Below are positions 57,591 to 64,000 of a stretch of 64,000 nt of DNA, piece by piece. The notes under the pieces were generated by a model, which was not told the origin of the DNA, made no database searches, and saw only the letters and a list, made by a program, of their open reading frames with translations. The stretch comes from Streptomyces sp. DH5 (GTDB lineage Bacteria > Actinomycetota > Actinomycetes > Streptomycetales > Streptomycetaceae), in contig NZ_JAHWGP010000017.1 in NCBI RefSeq assembly GCF_020873915.1, forward strand, positions 89,829-153,828, in the 5' to 3' direction. A program made the position numbers and the translations under genes. Position 1 is the first letter of the stretch. Each line of letters begins with the position of its first letter.

Positions 57591-58903
57591 CCGACCCCGC
57601 CCTCGACGCCGAAGCCCTGCGCGAGCGCGCGGTCACCTCGCTGATCACCGCTCGGGACCGCACGACGCTCCTCACCAGCTGCGTGGAGGAGGCCGACCTG
57701 ACCGCGCAGCACTCGCCGCTGATGTCCCCGCTGGTGTGGGACCTGGCCCACATCGGCAACCAGGAGGAGCAGTGGCTGTTGCGGGCCGTCGCCGGCCACG
57801 AGGCGATACGGCCCGAGATCGACGGCCTGTACGACGCCTTCGAGCACCCGCGCGCCGAACGTCCGGGCCTTCCGCTGCTGCCGCCGCGGGAGGCCCGCCG
57901 GTACGCCGCCGAGGTGCGCGACCGGGCACTGGACGTGCTGGAGGGTGCCGCGTTCCACGGGACGCGGCTGACGGAGGCGGGCTTCGCCTTCGGGATGATC
58001 GCCCAGCACGAACAGCAGCACGACGAGACGATGCTGATCACCCATCAGCTGCGCAAGGGGCCGCAGGCCCTCACCGCCCCGGACCCCGGCCCGGTGCCGC
58101 TGTTCACCGGCCCGGCGGAAGTCCTGGTGCCCGGAGGCCCGTTCACCATGGGCACCTCGGACGAGCCGTGGGCGCTGGACAACGAACGTCCCGCGCACCG
58201 GCGTGAGGTGGCGCCCTTCCACATCGACACCACGCCGGTGACGAACGCCGCGTACCGGGCGTTCATCGAGGACGGCGGCTACGACGAGCCCCGCTGGTGG
58301 ACCGCCGAGGGCTGGGCCCACATCCGCCGCAACGACATCACCGCGCCGCTGTTCTGGCGCCGGGACGGCGGGCAGTGGCTGCGGCGCCGGTTCGGTGTCA
58401 CCGAGGTGGTGCCGCCGGACGAGCCGGTGCTGCACGTGTGCTGGTACGAGGCGGACGCCTACGCCCGCTGGGCCGGGCGCCGGCTGCCCACCGAGGCGGA
58501 GTGGGAGAAGGCGGCCCGCCACGACCCGGCCGGTGACCGCTCGATGCGCTACCCCTGGGGCGACGCCGACCCCGGGCCCGAGCACGCCAACCTCGGCCAG
58601 CGGCACCTGCGTCCGGCGCCCGCCGGGAGCTACCCGGCCGGTGAGTCACCGCTCGGCGTGCGGCAGCTGATCGGCGACGTGTGGGAGTGGACGGCCGACG
58701 ACTTCCTGCCGTACCCGGGGTTCAAGGCGTTCCCGTACAGGGAGTACTCGGAGGTGTTCTTCGGGCCGGGGCACAAGGTGCTGCGGGGCGGTTCGTTCGC
58801 CGTGGACGCGGTGGCCTGCCGGGGCACGTTCCGCAACTGGGACCTGCCGGTGCGGCGGCAGATCTTCTCCGGGTTCCGCACGGCACGTTCGGAGGATGTC
58901 TGA
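57587..58903 (+). CDS. egtB: Hercynylcysteine sulfoxide synthase EgtB
   Basis: A 438-residue non-heme iron enzyme that joins hercynine and gamma-glutamylcysteine with O2. The N-terminal DinB-like domain has the three iron-ligand histidines His55 (WDLAHIGNQ), His141 and His145 (AQHEQQHDET). The C-terminal FGE-sulfatase domain has GGPFTMGTSDEPWALDNERP, ATWYEADAYARWAG-type VCWYEADAYARWAG and GDVWEWTADDF. The ATG overlaps egtA and the stop overlaps egtC. Confidence 0.95.
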   Translation: MTDPALDAEALRERAVTSLITARDRTTLLTSCVEEADLTAQHSPLMSPLVWDLAHIGNQEEQWLLRAVAGHEAIRPEIDGLYDAFEHPRAERPGLPLLPPREARRYAAEVRDRALDVLEGAAFHGTRLTEAGFAFGMIAQHEQQHDETMLITHQLRKGPQALTAPDPGPVPLFTGPAEVLVPGGPFTMGTSDEPWALDNERPAHRREVAPFHIDTTPVTNAAYRAFIEDGGYDEPRWWTAEGWAHIRRNDITAPLFWRRDGGQWLRRRFGVTEVVPPDEPVLHVCWYEADAYARWAGRRLPTEAEWEKAARHDPAGDRSMRYPWGDADPGPEHANLGQRHLRPAPAGSYPAGESPLGVRQLIGDVWEWTADDFLPYPGFKAFPYREYSEVFFGPGHKVLRGGSFAVDAVACRGTFRNWDLPVRRQIFSGFRTARSEDV

Positions 58904-59706
58904 TGTGCCGTCACCTGGCCTACGTGGGGCCTCAGGAGCCTCTGGGCGAGCTGCTCGTGTCGCCGCCGCACGGCCTGTACCGGCAGTCCTGGGCGCCCCG
59001 GCGGCAGCGGTACGGCACGGTCAACGCCGACGGCTTCGGCGTGGGCTGGTACGCGCAGGGTGATCCGGTGCCGGCCCGGTACCGCCGGGCCGGGCCCGTC
59101 TGGGCGGACCTGTCGTTCGCGGATCTCGCCCGTGTCGTGCGCACCCGGGCGCTGCTGGCCGCGGTGCGGGACGCGACGCTGTCGGGTGCCGACGCGGAGG
59201 CCGCAGCGGCCCCGTTCGCGGCCGGCACCTGGCTGTTCAGCCACAACGGGGCGGTGCCGGGCTGGCCCGGCTCGCTCGCGCCGCTGGTCACGGCCCTGCC
59301 CGCCGAGGACGTGCTGTCGCTGGAGGCGCGCAACGACTCCGCGTTCGTGTGGGCGCTGGTCCTCGCCCGGCTGCGGGCCGGCGACGAGGAGGGCCAGGCG
59401 CTCGCCGACACGGTCCTCGAGGTGGCCGCGGCGGCCCCCGGGGCCCGGCTCAACCTGCTGCTCACCAACGGGAACACCGTCACCGCGACCGCCTGGGGCG
59501 ACACGCTGTGGTACCTCACCCGGACCGGCGACGGCACCGTCGTGGCGTCCGAGCCCTACGACGACGACCCGCACTGGCGGGAGGTCCCCGACCGCACGCT
59601 GCTCGCCGCGAGCCGCACGGACGTCCTGCTGACCCCGCTCAAGGAACCCGGTGACGCCGTGACGGCCGCCGGCGCGACCGCACCATCGAGGGAGCCCCTT
59701 ACGTGA
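58903..59706 (+). CDS. egtC: Ergothioneine biosynthesis amidohydrolase EgtC
   Basis: A 267-residue Ntn-type class II glutamine amidotransferase-like hydrolase that removes the gamma-glutamyl group from the hercynylcysteine sulfoxide conjugate. It starts MCRHLAYVG, so Cys2 becomes the N-terminal nucleophile after Met removal. NADGFGVGWY and WLFSHNGAVPGWP are the usual Asn/Gly active-site loops, and ARNDSAFVWALVLARL follows. The ATG shares bases with the egtB stop, and the stop overlaps the egtD start. Confidence 0.94.
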   Translation: MCRHLAYVGPQEPLGELLVSPPHGLYRQSWAPRRQRYGTVNADGFGVGWYAQGDPVPARYRRAGPVWADLSFADLARVVRTRALLAAVRDATLSGADAEAAAAPFAAGTWLFSHNGAVPGWPGSLAPLVTALPAEDVLSLEARNDSAFVWALVLARLRAGDEEGQALADTVLEVAAAAPGARLNLLLTNGNTVTATAWGDTLWYLTRTGDGTVVASEPYDDDPHWREVPDRTLLAASRTDVLLTPLKEPGDAVTAAGATAPSREPLT

Positions 59707-60665
59707 GTCCGTTCCGTCTCACCCGCACCCTGCCCGAGGACACCACCGGCGCCGCCCTGCGCGCCGACGTCCGGGAGGGCCTGACCGGCAGCCCGAAGTC
59801 GCTGCCGCCGAAGTGGTTCTACGACGCCCGGGGCAGCGAGCTCTTCGAGGAGATCACCGCGCTGCCCGAGTACTACCCGACCCGCGCCGAGCGCGACATC
59901 CTGCGCGCCCGCGCCGGTGAGATCGCCGGGGCGTCGGGGGCCCGCACCCTGGTCGAACTGGGCTCCGGGTCCTCGGAGAAGACGCGGTACCTGATCGACG
60001 CGCTCACGGAGCTGCGCGCGTACGTCCCCGTCGACGTCAGCGAGAGCGCCCTCGCCCAGGCCGGGCAGGCGCTGGCCGCCGAGCGGCCGGGGCTCGACGT
60101 CCACGCGCTGATCGCCGACTTCACCGCCCTGCTGACGCTGCCCGCCACTCCGGGCCCGCGGCTGGTGGCGTTCCTCGGCGGCACCATCGGCAATCTGCTG
60201 CCCGCCGAGCGGGCCTCGTTCCTCACCTCCGTCCGCGCCCTGCTCGCCCCTGGGGACGCCCTGCTGCTGGGCACCGACCTGGTGAAGGACGAGCGGGTGC
60301 TGGTCCGCGCCTACGACGACGCGGCAGGGGTGACGGCCGCGTTCGACAAGAACGTCCTGGCCGTCGTCAACCGCGAGTTGGGCGCCGACTTCGATCCGGA
60401 CGCCTTCGACCACGTGGCGGTGTGGGACGCCGGCCACGAGTGGATCGAGATGCGGCTGCGTTCCCGTACCGCGCAGACGGTGAAGATCCCCGCGCTGGGG
60501 CTCGCCGTGGACTTCGCGGCGGGCGAGGATCTGCGCACCGAGGTGTCGGCGAAGTTCCGCCAGGACGGAGTACGCAGGGAACTGTCCTCCGCGGGACTTG
60601 AGCTGACCCGGTGGTGGACGGACGAGGAGCAGCGGTTCGCGCTGTCCCTGAGCACGGCCCGCTGA
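59703..60665 (+). CDS. egtD: L-histidine N-alpha-methyltransferase EgtD
   Basis: A 320-residue SAM-dependent enzyme that trimethylates histidine to hercynine, the first committed step. PKSLPPKWFYDARGSELFEEITALPEYYPTRAE is the EgtD signature, LVELGSGSSEKTRYLIDAL the SAM loop, and FLGGTIGNLLPAE and DLVKDERVLVRAYDDAAGVTA are also diagnostic. GTG 59703 overlaps egtC. No egtE gene follows, so the final C-S lyase step must use a gene elsewhere. Confidence 0.95.
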   Translation: MSPFRLTRTLPEDTTGAALRADVREGLTGSPKSLPPKWFYDARGSELFEEITALPEYYPTRAERDILRARAGEIAGASGARTLVELGSGSSEKTRYLIDALTELRAYVPVDVSESALAQAGQALAAERPGLDVHALIADFTALLTLPATPGPRLVAFLGGTIGNLLPAERASFLTSVRALLAPGDALLLGTDLVKDERVLVRAYDDAAGVTAAFDKNVLAVVNRELGADFDPDAFDHVAVWDAGHEWIEMRLRSRTAQTVKIPALGLAVDFAAGEDLRTEVSAKFRQDGVRRELSSAGLELTRWWTDEEQRFALSLSTAR

Positions 60666-60687
60666 CGGGGAGGCACGGGCCGGGTCC

Positions 60688-61941
60688 CTAGTCGAAGGCC
60701 AGGGCCTCGGTGAGGCGCTCGGCGGCGCGTCCGGCCTCCGTGGCCGGGTCCGCGCCCCTGAGCACCTTCGTCATGTACACCTTGATCGGGTTGTCCGCCT
60801 CGACCGCGCTCCACTGGGGTGTGCCGGGGGTCGCCCGGCCCTGTGCGGCTCCGGCCGCCATGGCCGCGACCCCCTCCTCCTCGGCCACCGCGCGGGCGAG
60901 GGAGGCCTTGTTGGGGACGTAGTTCATGGTGCGGGCGAGATCGGTGTTCCAGCGCTCGCCGGTGAGTGCCGCGACCACCTCGATGGCGGCGTCCCCGACG
61001 TCGGTGTTGGCGGGCACGACGAGGTCGGAGCCGCCGGTGAAGACGGCGCCGGGGGTACCGGCCTTCCTCCCGGGGACGGGGAAGTACCCCAGCTTGCCCT
61101 CCAGTTCCGGGTTCTGTTTCAGGACGGCCCGCACCACCCCGGGTACGGCCACGATCTGTGCGACCCGGCCGTCGGCGAACACCCCGGCCTGCGGGGGGTG
61201 TTCCTCGTCGGCGTCGACCGGTCCGTCGCCCAGTGCCTGGAGCCGGCGGTAGAAGTCCATGCCGCGCAGGGCCTGTGGGCTGTCGAGGGTGCCGCGCCAG
61301 ACGCCGTCCCGCTCCGTGGCGAGTTCGCCGCCCTCCTCCCAGATGAATCCGGCCAGCGTGTACCAGTCCTGTCCGGCGAGGTAGATGCCCTGGTCGTCGC
61401 CGTTGTCGAGCTTCTCGGTGAGGGTGAGCCACTCGTCGCGGGTCTTCGGCGGCGCGGTGATGCCCGCCTCGCGGAAGAGGTCCTTGCGGTAGATGACGAC
61501 GCGGTTGGCGGCGTACCAGGGGATGCCGTACTGCTGGGAGCCCCACCGGCCGGGTTCGGCGAGTGCGGGCAGCCAGTCGTCGCGGCCCCAGTCCCGCATC
61601 GACTCCAGGGTGAGGTCGAGCAGTCCGTCACCCTCCGCGTACGTGGCGACCTGGGTGTTTCCGACCTCGATGACGTCGGGCCCGTCGGGGGCGCCGGCCT
61701 CCAGTGCCCGCTGCACCTTCTCCCCGATGCCGGTCCACTCCTGGACGCGGACGTCGAGGTCGATGTCCGCGTGCTCGCGCTCGAACTCCTCGGTGAAGCG
61801 GTCCAGATACTCCTGTGAGGCGCTGTGCTGCATCACCCACACGGTGACCGTGTGCCGTTCCGGTTCGCTGCCGGGCAGCATCGCGCAGCCGCTGAGCAGG
61901 GTGGCGGACACACAGACGAGGGCGAGCAGAGGGCGTCTCAC
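60688..61941 (-). CDS. Sugar ABC-transporter substrate-binding lipoprotein
   Basis: A 417-residue family 1 extracellular solute-binding protein. The signal peptide RRPLLALVCVSATLLSGC ends in a lipobox with Cys19 as the lipidated residue. TVTVWVMQHSASQEYLDRFTEEFE opens the mature domain, IGEKVQRALEAGAPDGPDVIEVG and GIPWYAANRVVIYRKDLF follow, and NYVPNKASLARA is near the end. GTG 61941 has a weak ribosome site. No permease or ATPase genes are adjacent, so it must share them. A DasR-like site 79 bases upstream hints at an aminosugar ligand. Confidence 0.9.
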   Translation of the reverse strand: MRRPLLALVCVSATLLSGCAMLPGSEPERHTVTVWVMQHSASQEYLDRFTEEFEREHADIDLDVRVQEWTGIGEKVQRALEAGAPDGPDVIEVGNTQVATYAEGDGLLDLTLESMRDWGRDDWLPALAEPGRWGSQQYGIPWYAANRVVIYRKDLFREAGITAPPKTRDEWLTLTEKLDNGDDQGIYLAGQDWYTLAGFIWEEGGELATERDGVWRGTLDSPQALRGMDFYRRLQALGDGPVDADEEHPPQAGVFADGRVAQIVAVPGVVRAVLKQNPELEGKLGYFPVPGRKAGTPGAVFTGGSDLVVPANTDVGDAAIEVVAALTGERWNTDLARTMNYVPNKASLARAVAEEEGVAAMAAGAAQGRATPGTPQWSAVEADNPIKVYMTKVLRGADPATEAGRAAERLTEALAFD

Positions 61942-62019
61942 GTGGGGTCCCGTTTCTGTCTGACGGACAGGGCGGCCCGACGTGGGGGGCGAGCTGGGGC
62001 TCGGGCGGGTGCCCAGCAT

Positions 62020-62035
62020 CTTGGTATGGACCAAT
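62020..62035 (-). promoter_or_regulatory. DasR-like (dre) operator
   Basis: On the reverse strand ATTGGTCCATACCAAG resembles the dre consensus ACTGGTCTAGACCAGT; the 12-base core TGGTCCATACCA matches at ten positions. It lies 79 bases upstream of the solute-binding lipoprotein start. Confidence 0.5.
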
Positions 62036-62167
62036 GCGTAGGTCAAGCCGTCGGGCGAGCGGGGCGACGCCTCGCGCTCCGCAGCGCGGTAGGGCACGGT
62101 GGAGTGACGTGTCGAAGGAGCGGCGCCCGGTGCGGCCCGAGGGTCCGCCGGGGAGAGGAGCAGCACC

Positions 62168-62392
62168 ATGTCGGACCACACCTACCGTGTCACGGAGATC
62201 GTCGGCACCTCGCCCGAGGGCATCGACCAGGCCGTGCGCAACGGCATCGAACGCGCGTCGCAGACGCTGCGCCATCTGGACTGGTTCGAGGTGACCCAGG
62301 TGCGCGGCCAGATCGTGGACGGGCAGGTCGCGCACTGTCAGGTGGGGCTCAAGGTCGGTTTCCGCCTGGAGGAAACGGACGAGACGGGCTGA
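62168..62392 (+). CDS. Dodecin family flavin-binding protein
   Basis: A 74-residue dodecin, a small beta-alpha-beta-beta protein that assembles into a hollow dodecamer storing flavins or their breakdown products. VTEIVGTSPEGIDQAVRNGIERASQTLRHLDWFEV includes the conserved Trp that stacks on flavin, and QVGLKVGFRLEE is the last strand. Usual length is 65-75. ATG 62168 follows GGAGAGGAG. It is divergent from the lipoprotein gene. Confidence 0.92.
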   Translation: MSDHTYRVTEIVGTSPEGIDQAVRNGIERASQTLRHLDWFEVTQVRGQIVDGQVAHCQVGLKVGFRLEETDETG

Positions 62393-62400
62393 ACGGGGCC

Positions 62401-62420
62401 GCCGGGACTCCCGTCCCGGC
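62401..62420. terminator. Bidirectional terminator hairpin
   Basis: GCCGGGAC-TCCC-GTCCCGGC is a perfect 8-bp stem with a four-base loop, placed between the converging dodecin and HAD genes. Confidence 0.7.
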
Positions 62421-62429
62421 CTGGGCGGC

Positions 62430-62921
62430 TCAGGTCCGCCCTTCGCGCTCCTGAGCGTCCTTCAGCTCGCCGGACGGGGCCGTCCAACGGGCCTGGACGA
62501 CGGTGAAACCGGCCCGCCGGGCGTCCAGGCAGACCAGTTCGTCGTCGTCCACGAGGACGCGGATCTCCCGGGTACGGGCGAGACGCCGCAGGACCGCCAG
62601 CTTGGTGTGCCGGGCGGGTCGGCGGTCGGCGTTGCCGCGCATGTGCACATCGCCCTCGGGCAGCCCCCGTGCGGCGAGCCAGTCCAGCGTGTCGCGCCGG
62701 CAGCGCTCGGGCCGCCCGGTGAGGTAGACGATCTCGCACTCCCGCGCGCTCTCCCGGACCAGCGCGACGCCCTCGGCCAGCGGCGGGTCGGCGGGCGCCG
62801 CGGCGAAGAACGCGTCCCAGTCGCGCGGTCGGCGCTCCAGGAAGTGCTGCCGGTGCGCGGTGTCGGCGAGGGTGTTGTCGAGGTCGAACACGGCCAGCGG
62901 CCGCTCGTCGCGGTCGGTCAC
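62430..62921 (-). CDS. HAD-superfamily phosphatase, polynucleotide-kinase-phosphatase-like domain
   Basis: A 163-residue protein with LAVFDLDNTLADTAHRQHFL (HAD motif I, two Asp), IVYLTGRPERCRRDTLDWLA (motif II, LTGRP form) and VLVDDDELVCLDARRAGFTV (motif IV). The DNTLxxxxHRxxF and LTGRP pattern is that of the phosphatase domain of T4 PseT-like polynucleotide kinases. No kinase domain is attached. GTG 62921 is used; the ribosome site is weak. Confidence 0.87.
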   Translation of the reverse strand: MTDRDERPLAVFDLDNTLADTAHRQHFLERRPRDWDAFFAAAPADPPLAEGVALVRESARECEIVYLTGRPERCRRDTLDWLAARGLPEGDVHMRGNADRRPARHTKLAVLRRLARTREIRVLVDDDELVCLDARRAGFTVVQARWTAPSGELKDAQEREGRT

Positions 62922-62981
62922 CCCGTCACTCTAGACGGCCCCTGGACGGAATCCCGCGGGCGCCCGGGTGTTGAACACGGT

Positions 62982-64000
62982 ATGAGTTCCCGCATCGCCT
63001 CGGCCCGCTTCTCCGTTCTCGACCGCAGCCGCACCCGCGAGGGGCACACCGGCCCCGAAGCGCTGCGGGACACCGTCGCCCTGGCCCGGGAGGTGGAGCG
63101 GCTCGGCTACCACCGGTTCTGGGTCTCGGAGCACCACGGCGTGCCCGGGGTGGCCGGGTCGGCGCCGACGGTGCTGGCGGCCGCCGTGGCCGGCGCGACC
63201 CGGACGATCCGCGTCGGCACCGGCGGGGTCATGCTGCCCAACCACCGGCCGCTCGTCGTGGCCGAGCAGTTCGGCGTGCTCGAGTCGCTGTTCCCGGGGC
63301 GCGTCGACATGGGCCTGGGACGCTCGGTCGGCTTCACCGACGGGGTGCGCAGGGCGCTGGGCCGCGGCAAGGGGGACGCGGAGGACTTCGCCGACCAGCT
63401 CGACGAGCTGCTGGGCTGGTTCCTGGGCACCTCCCCGACGGGGGTGCGGGCCCGCCCGTCCGACGGTCTCACCGTGCCGCCGTTCGTGCTGGCCATGGGC
63501 GAGGGCGCCGCCGTCGCGGCCGAGGCGGGCCTGCCGATGGTCATCGGCGACCTCGGGGACCGCGACCGGATGCGGCGCGGCATCGACCGCTACCGGGCAC
63601 GTTTCCGCCCGTCGCGGTGGGCGAGCGAACCGTACGTCGTCGTCTCCGGCACGGTCGCGGTGGCCGCCACCGCCGAGCGGGCCCGGCGGCTGCTGATCCC
63701 GGAGGCCTGGTCGATGGCGTACTCCCGCACGCACGGCACGTTCCCGCCGCTGCCGACCGCCGAGCGCGTCGAGTCGCTTCCCATGACCGCGAAGGAGCGC
63801 GGCTTCTACGAGTCCGGACTGGCCGGCCGGCTCGCCGGCACGGAGGAGGAAGTGGCGGACGGGCTGGAGGCGTTGCTGGAGGACACGGGCGCGCAGGAGG
63901 TGCTCGTCACCACCAGCACGCACGACCGGGAGGCGCTGCTGGACTCCTACCGGCGGCTCGCCGCGATCGCGGGCCTCCATGGCGGCGCCCCCCCCCCCAG
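62982..64000 (+). CDS. LLM class flavin-dependent oxidoreductase (MsnO8-like), 3' end cut
   Basis: At least 339 residues of a bacterial-luciferase-like TIM-barrel monooxygenase; the frame is open to the window edge. RIASARFSVLDRSRTREGHT, GYHRFWVSEHHGVPGVAGSA, IRVGTGGVMLPNHRPLVVAEQFGVLESLFPGRVDMGLGRS and the late EVLVTTSTHDREALLDSYRRLA are family motifs; HHGVPGVAGSAP is typical of the MsnO8 group. It uses FMN or F420. ATG 62982 is used. The last bases include an 11-base C run that may be a sequence or edge artefact. Confidence 0.88.
   Translation, partial: MSSRIASARFSVLDRSRTREGHTGPEALRDTVALAREVERLGYHRFWVSEHHGVPGVAGSAPTVLAAAVAGATRTIRVGTGGVMLPNHRPLVVAEQFGVLESLFPGRVDMGLGRSVGFTDGVRRALGRGKGDAEDFADQLDELLGWFLGTSPTGVRARPSDGLTVPPFVLAMGEGAAVAAEAGLPMVIGDLGDRDRMRRGIDRYRARFRPSRWASEPYVVVSGTVAVAATAERARRLLIPEAWSMAYSRTHGTFPPLPTAERVESLPMTAKERGFYESGLAGRLAGTEEEVADGLEALLEDTGAQEVLVTTSTHDREALLDSYRRLAAIAGLHGGAPPP

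Overview
The window is about 72% GC, with strong G/C third-position bias in every real gene, frequent GTG and one TTG start, purine-rich Shine-Dalgarno sites and many actinobacterial families (DDN-type deazaflavin oxidoreductase, DUF4235, FBP zinc finger, ergothioneine genes, SigR-type promoters, IdeR/DmdR1 iron box, LacI-controlled rhamnose genes). This points to a Streptomyces chromosome, probably outside the most conserved core, because catabolic modules, regulators with their own operators and decaying genes are common. No rRNA, tRNA, CRISPR array, insertion sequence or prophage was seen.

Layout. 1-9.8 kb: edge of a flavoprotein gene, a LysE exporter pseudogene, then single genes (DDN oxidoreductase, CDF metal exporter, glutathionyl-hydroquinone-reductase-like protein, DUF4235, VOC, STAS, DUF4230, VanZ, HhH-PHP protein, HAD phosphatase, FUSC membrane protein). 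10-15 kb: SDR epimerase, a disordered acidic protein, FBP protein, a second FUSC-type protein and a conserved unknown. 15-22.7 kb: an iron-boxed DUF2470 gene, a TetR/CYP102-like P450 divergent pair, an ECF41-type sigma factor overlapping a PIG-L deacetylase, an S33 peptidase and a LacI regulator.

22.7-31.8 kb is the centrepiece: a rhamnose locus. LacI regulator, a wrecked BNR-type secreted protein, rhamnose mutarotase and a deletion scar that joins the start of an ABC-transporter ATPase to the end of the rhamnose-binding protein face left. Rhamnose isomerase, a rhamnulose-1-phosphate aldolase/lactaldehyde dehydrogenase fusion and rhamnulokinase face right, followed by lutABC, which oxidises the L-lactate made from lactaldehyde. 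Two LacI-type palindromes sit just downstream of two divergent promoters. The catabolic arm is intact while the dedicated importer is gone.

31.8-43 kb: a repeat-expanded unknown protein, a patatin phospholipase with a striking palindrome pair, a cupin, a PLP-dependent dehydratase with a YheO-type regulator and tandem operators, a TPR protein and a thioredoxin each behind a SigR-type promoter, a PepSY membrane protein, peptide deformylase, a mercuric-reductase-like flavoprotein, and LacI and TetR regulators, the latter divergent from an FMN reductase. 43.6-49.4 kb: a PaoABC-like molybdenum hydroxylase operon with its XdhC/PaoD maturation factor, and a divergent TetR with two operators. 49.4-56 kb: LysR, CoA-transferase, phosphoribosyltransferase, an archease-like protein lacking the HTAD motif, isochorismatase and PPOX proteins, and a MazF-like protein whose 3' end overlaps a TIGR02452/PARG-like gene. 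56-60.7 kb: a tightly overlapping ergothioneine operon egtABCD without egtE. The last 3 kb hold a solute-binding lipoprotein behind a DasR-like site, a dodecin, a HAD phosphatase and a luciferase-like monooxygenase cut by the window edge.
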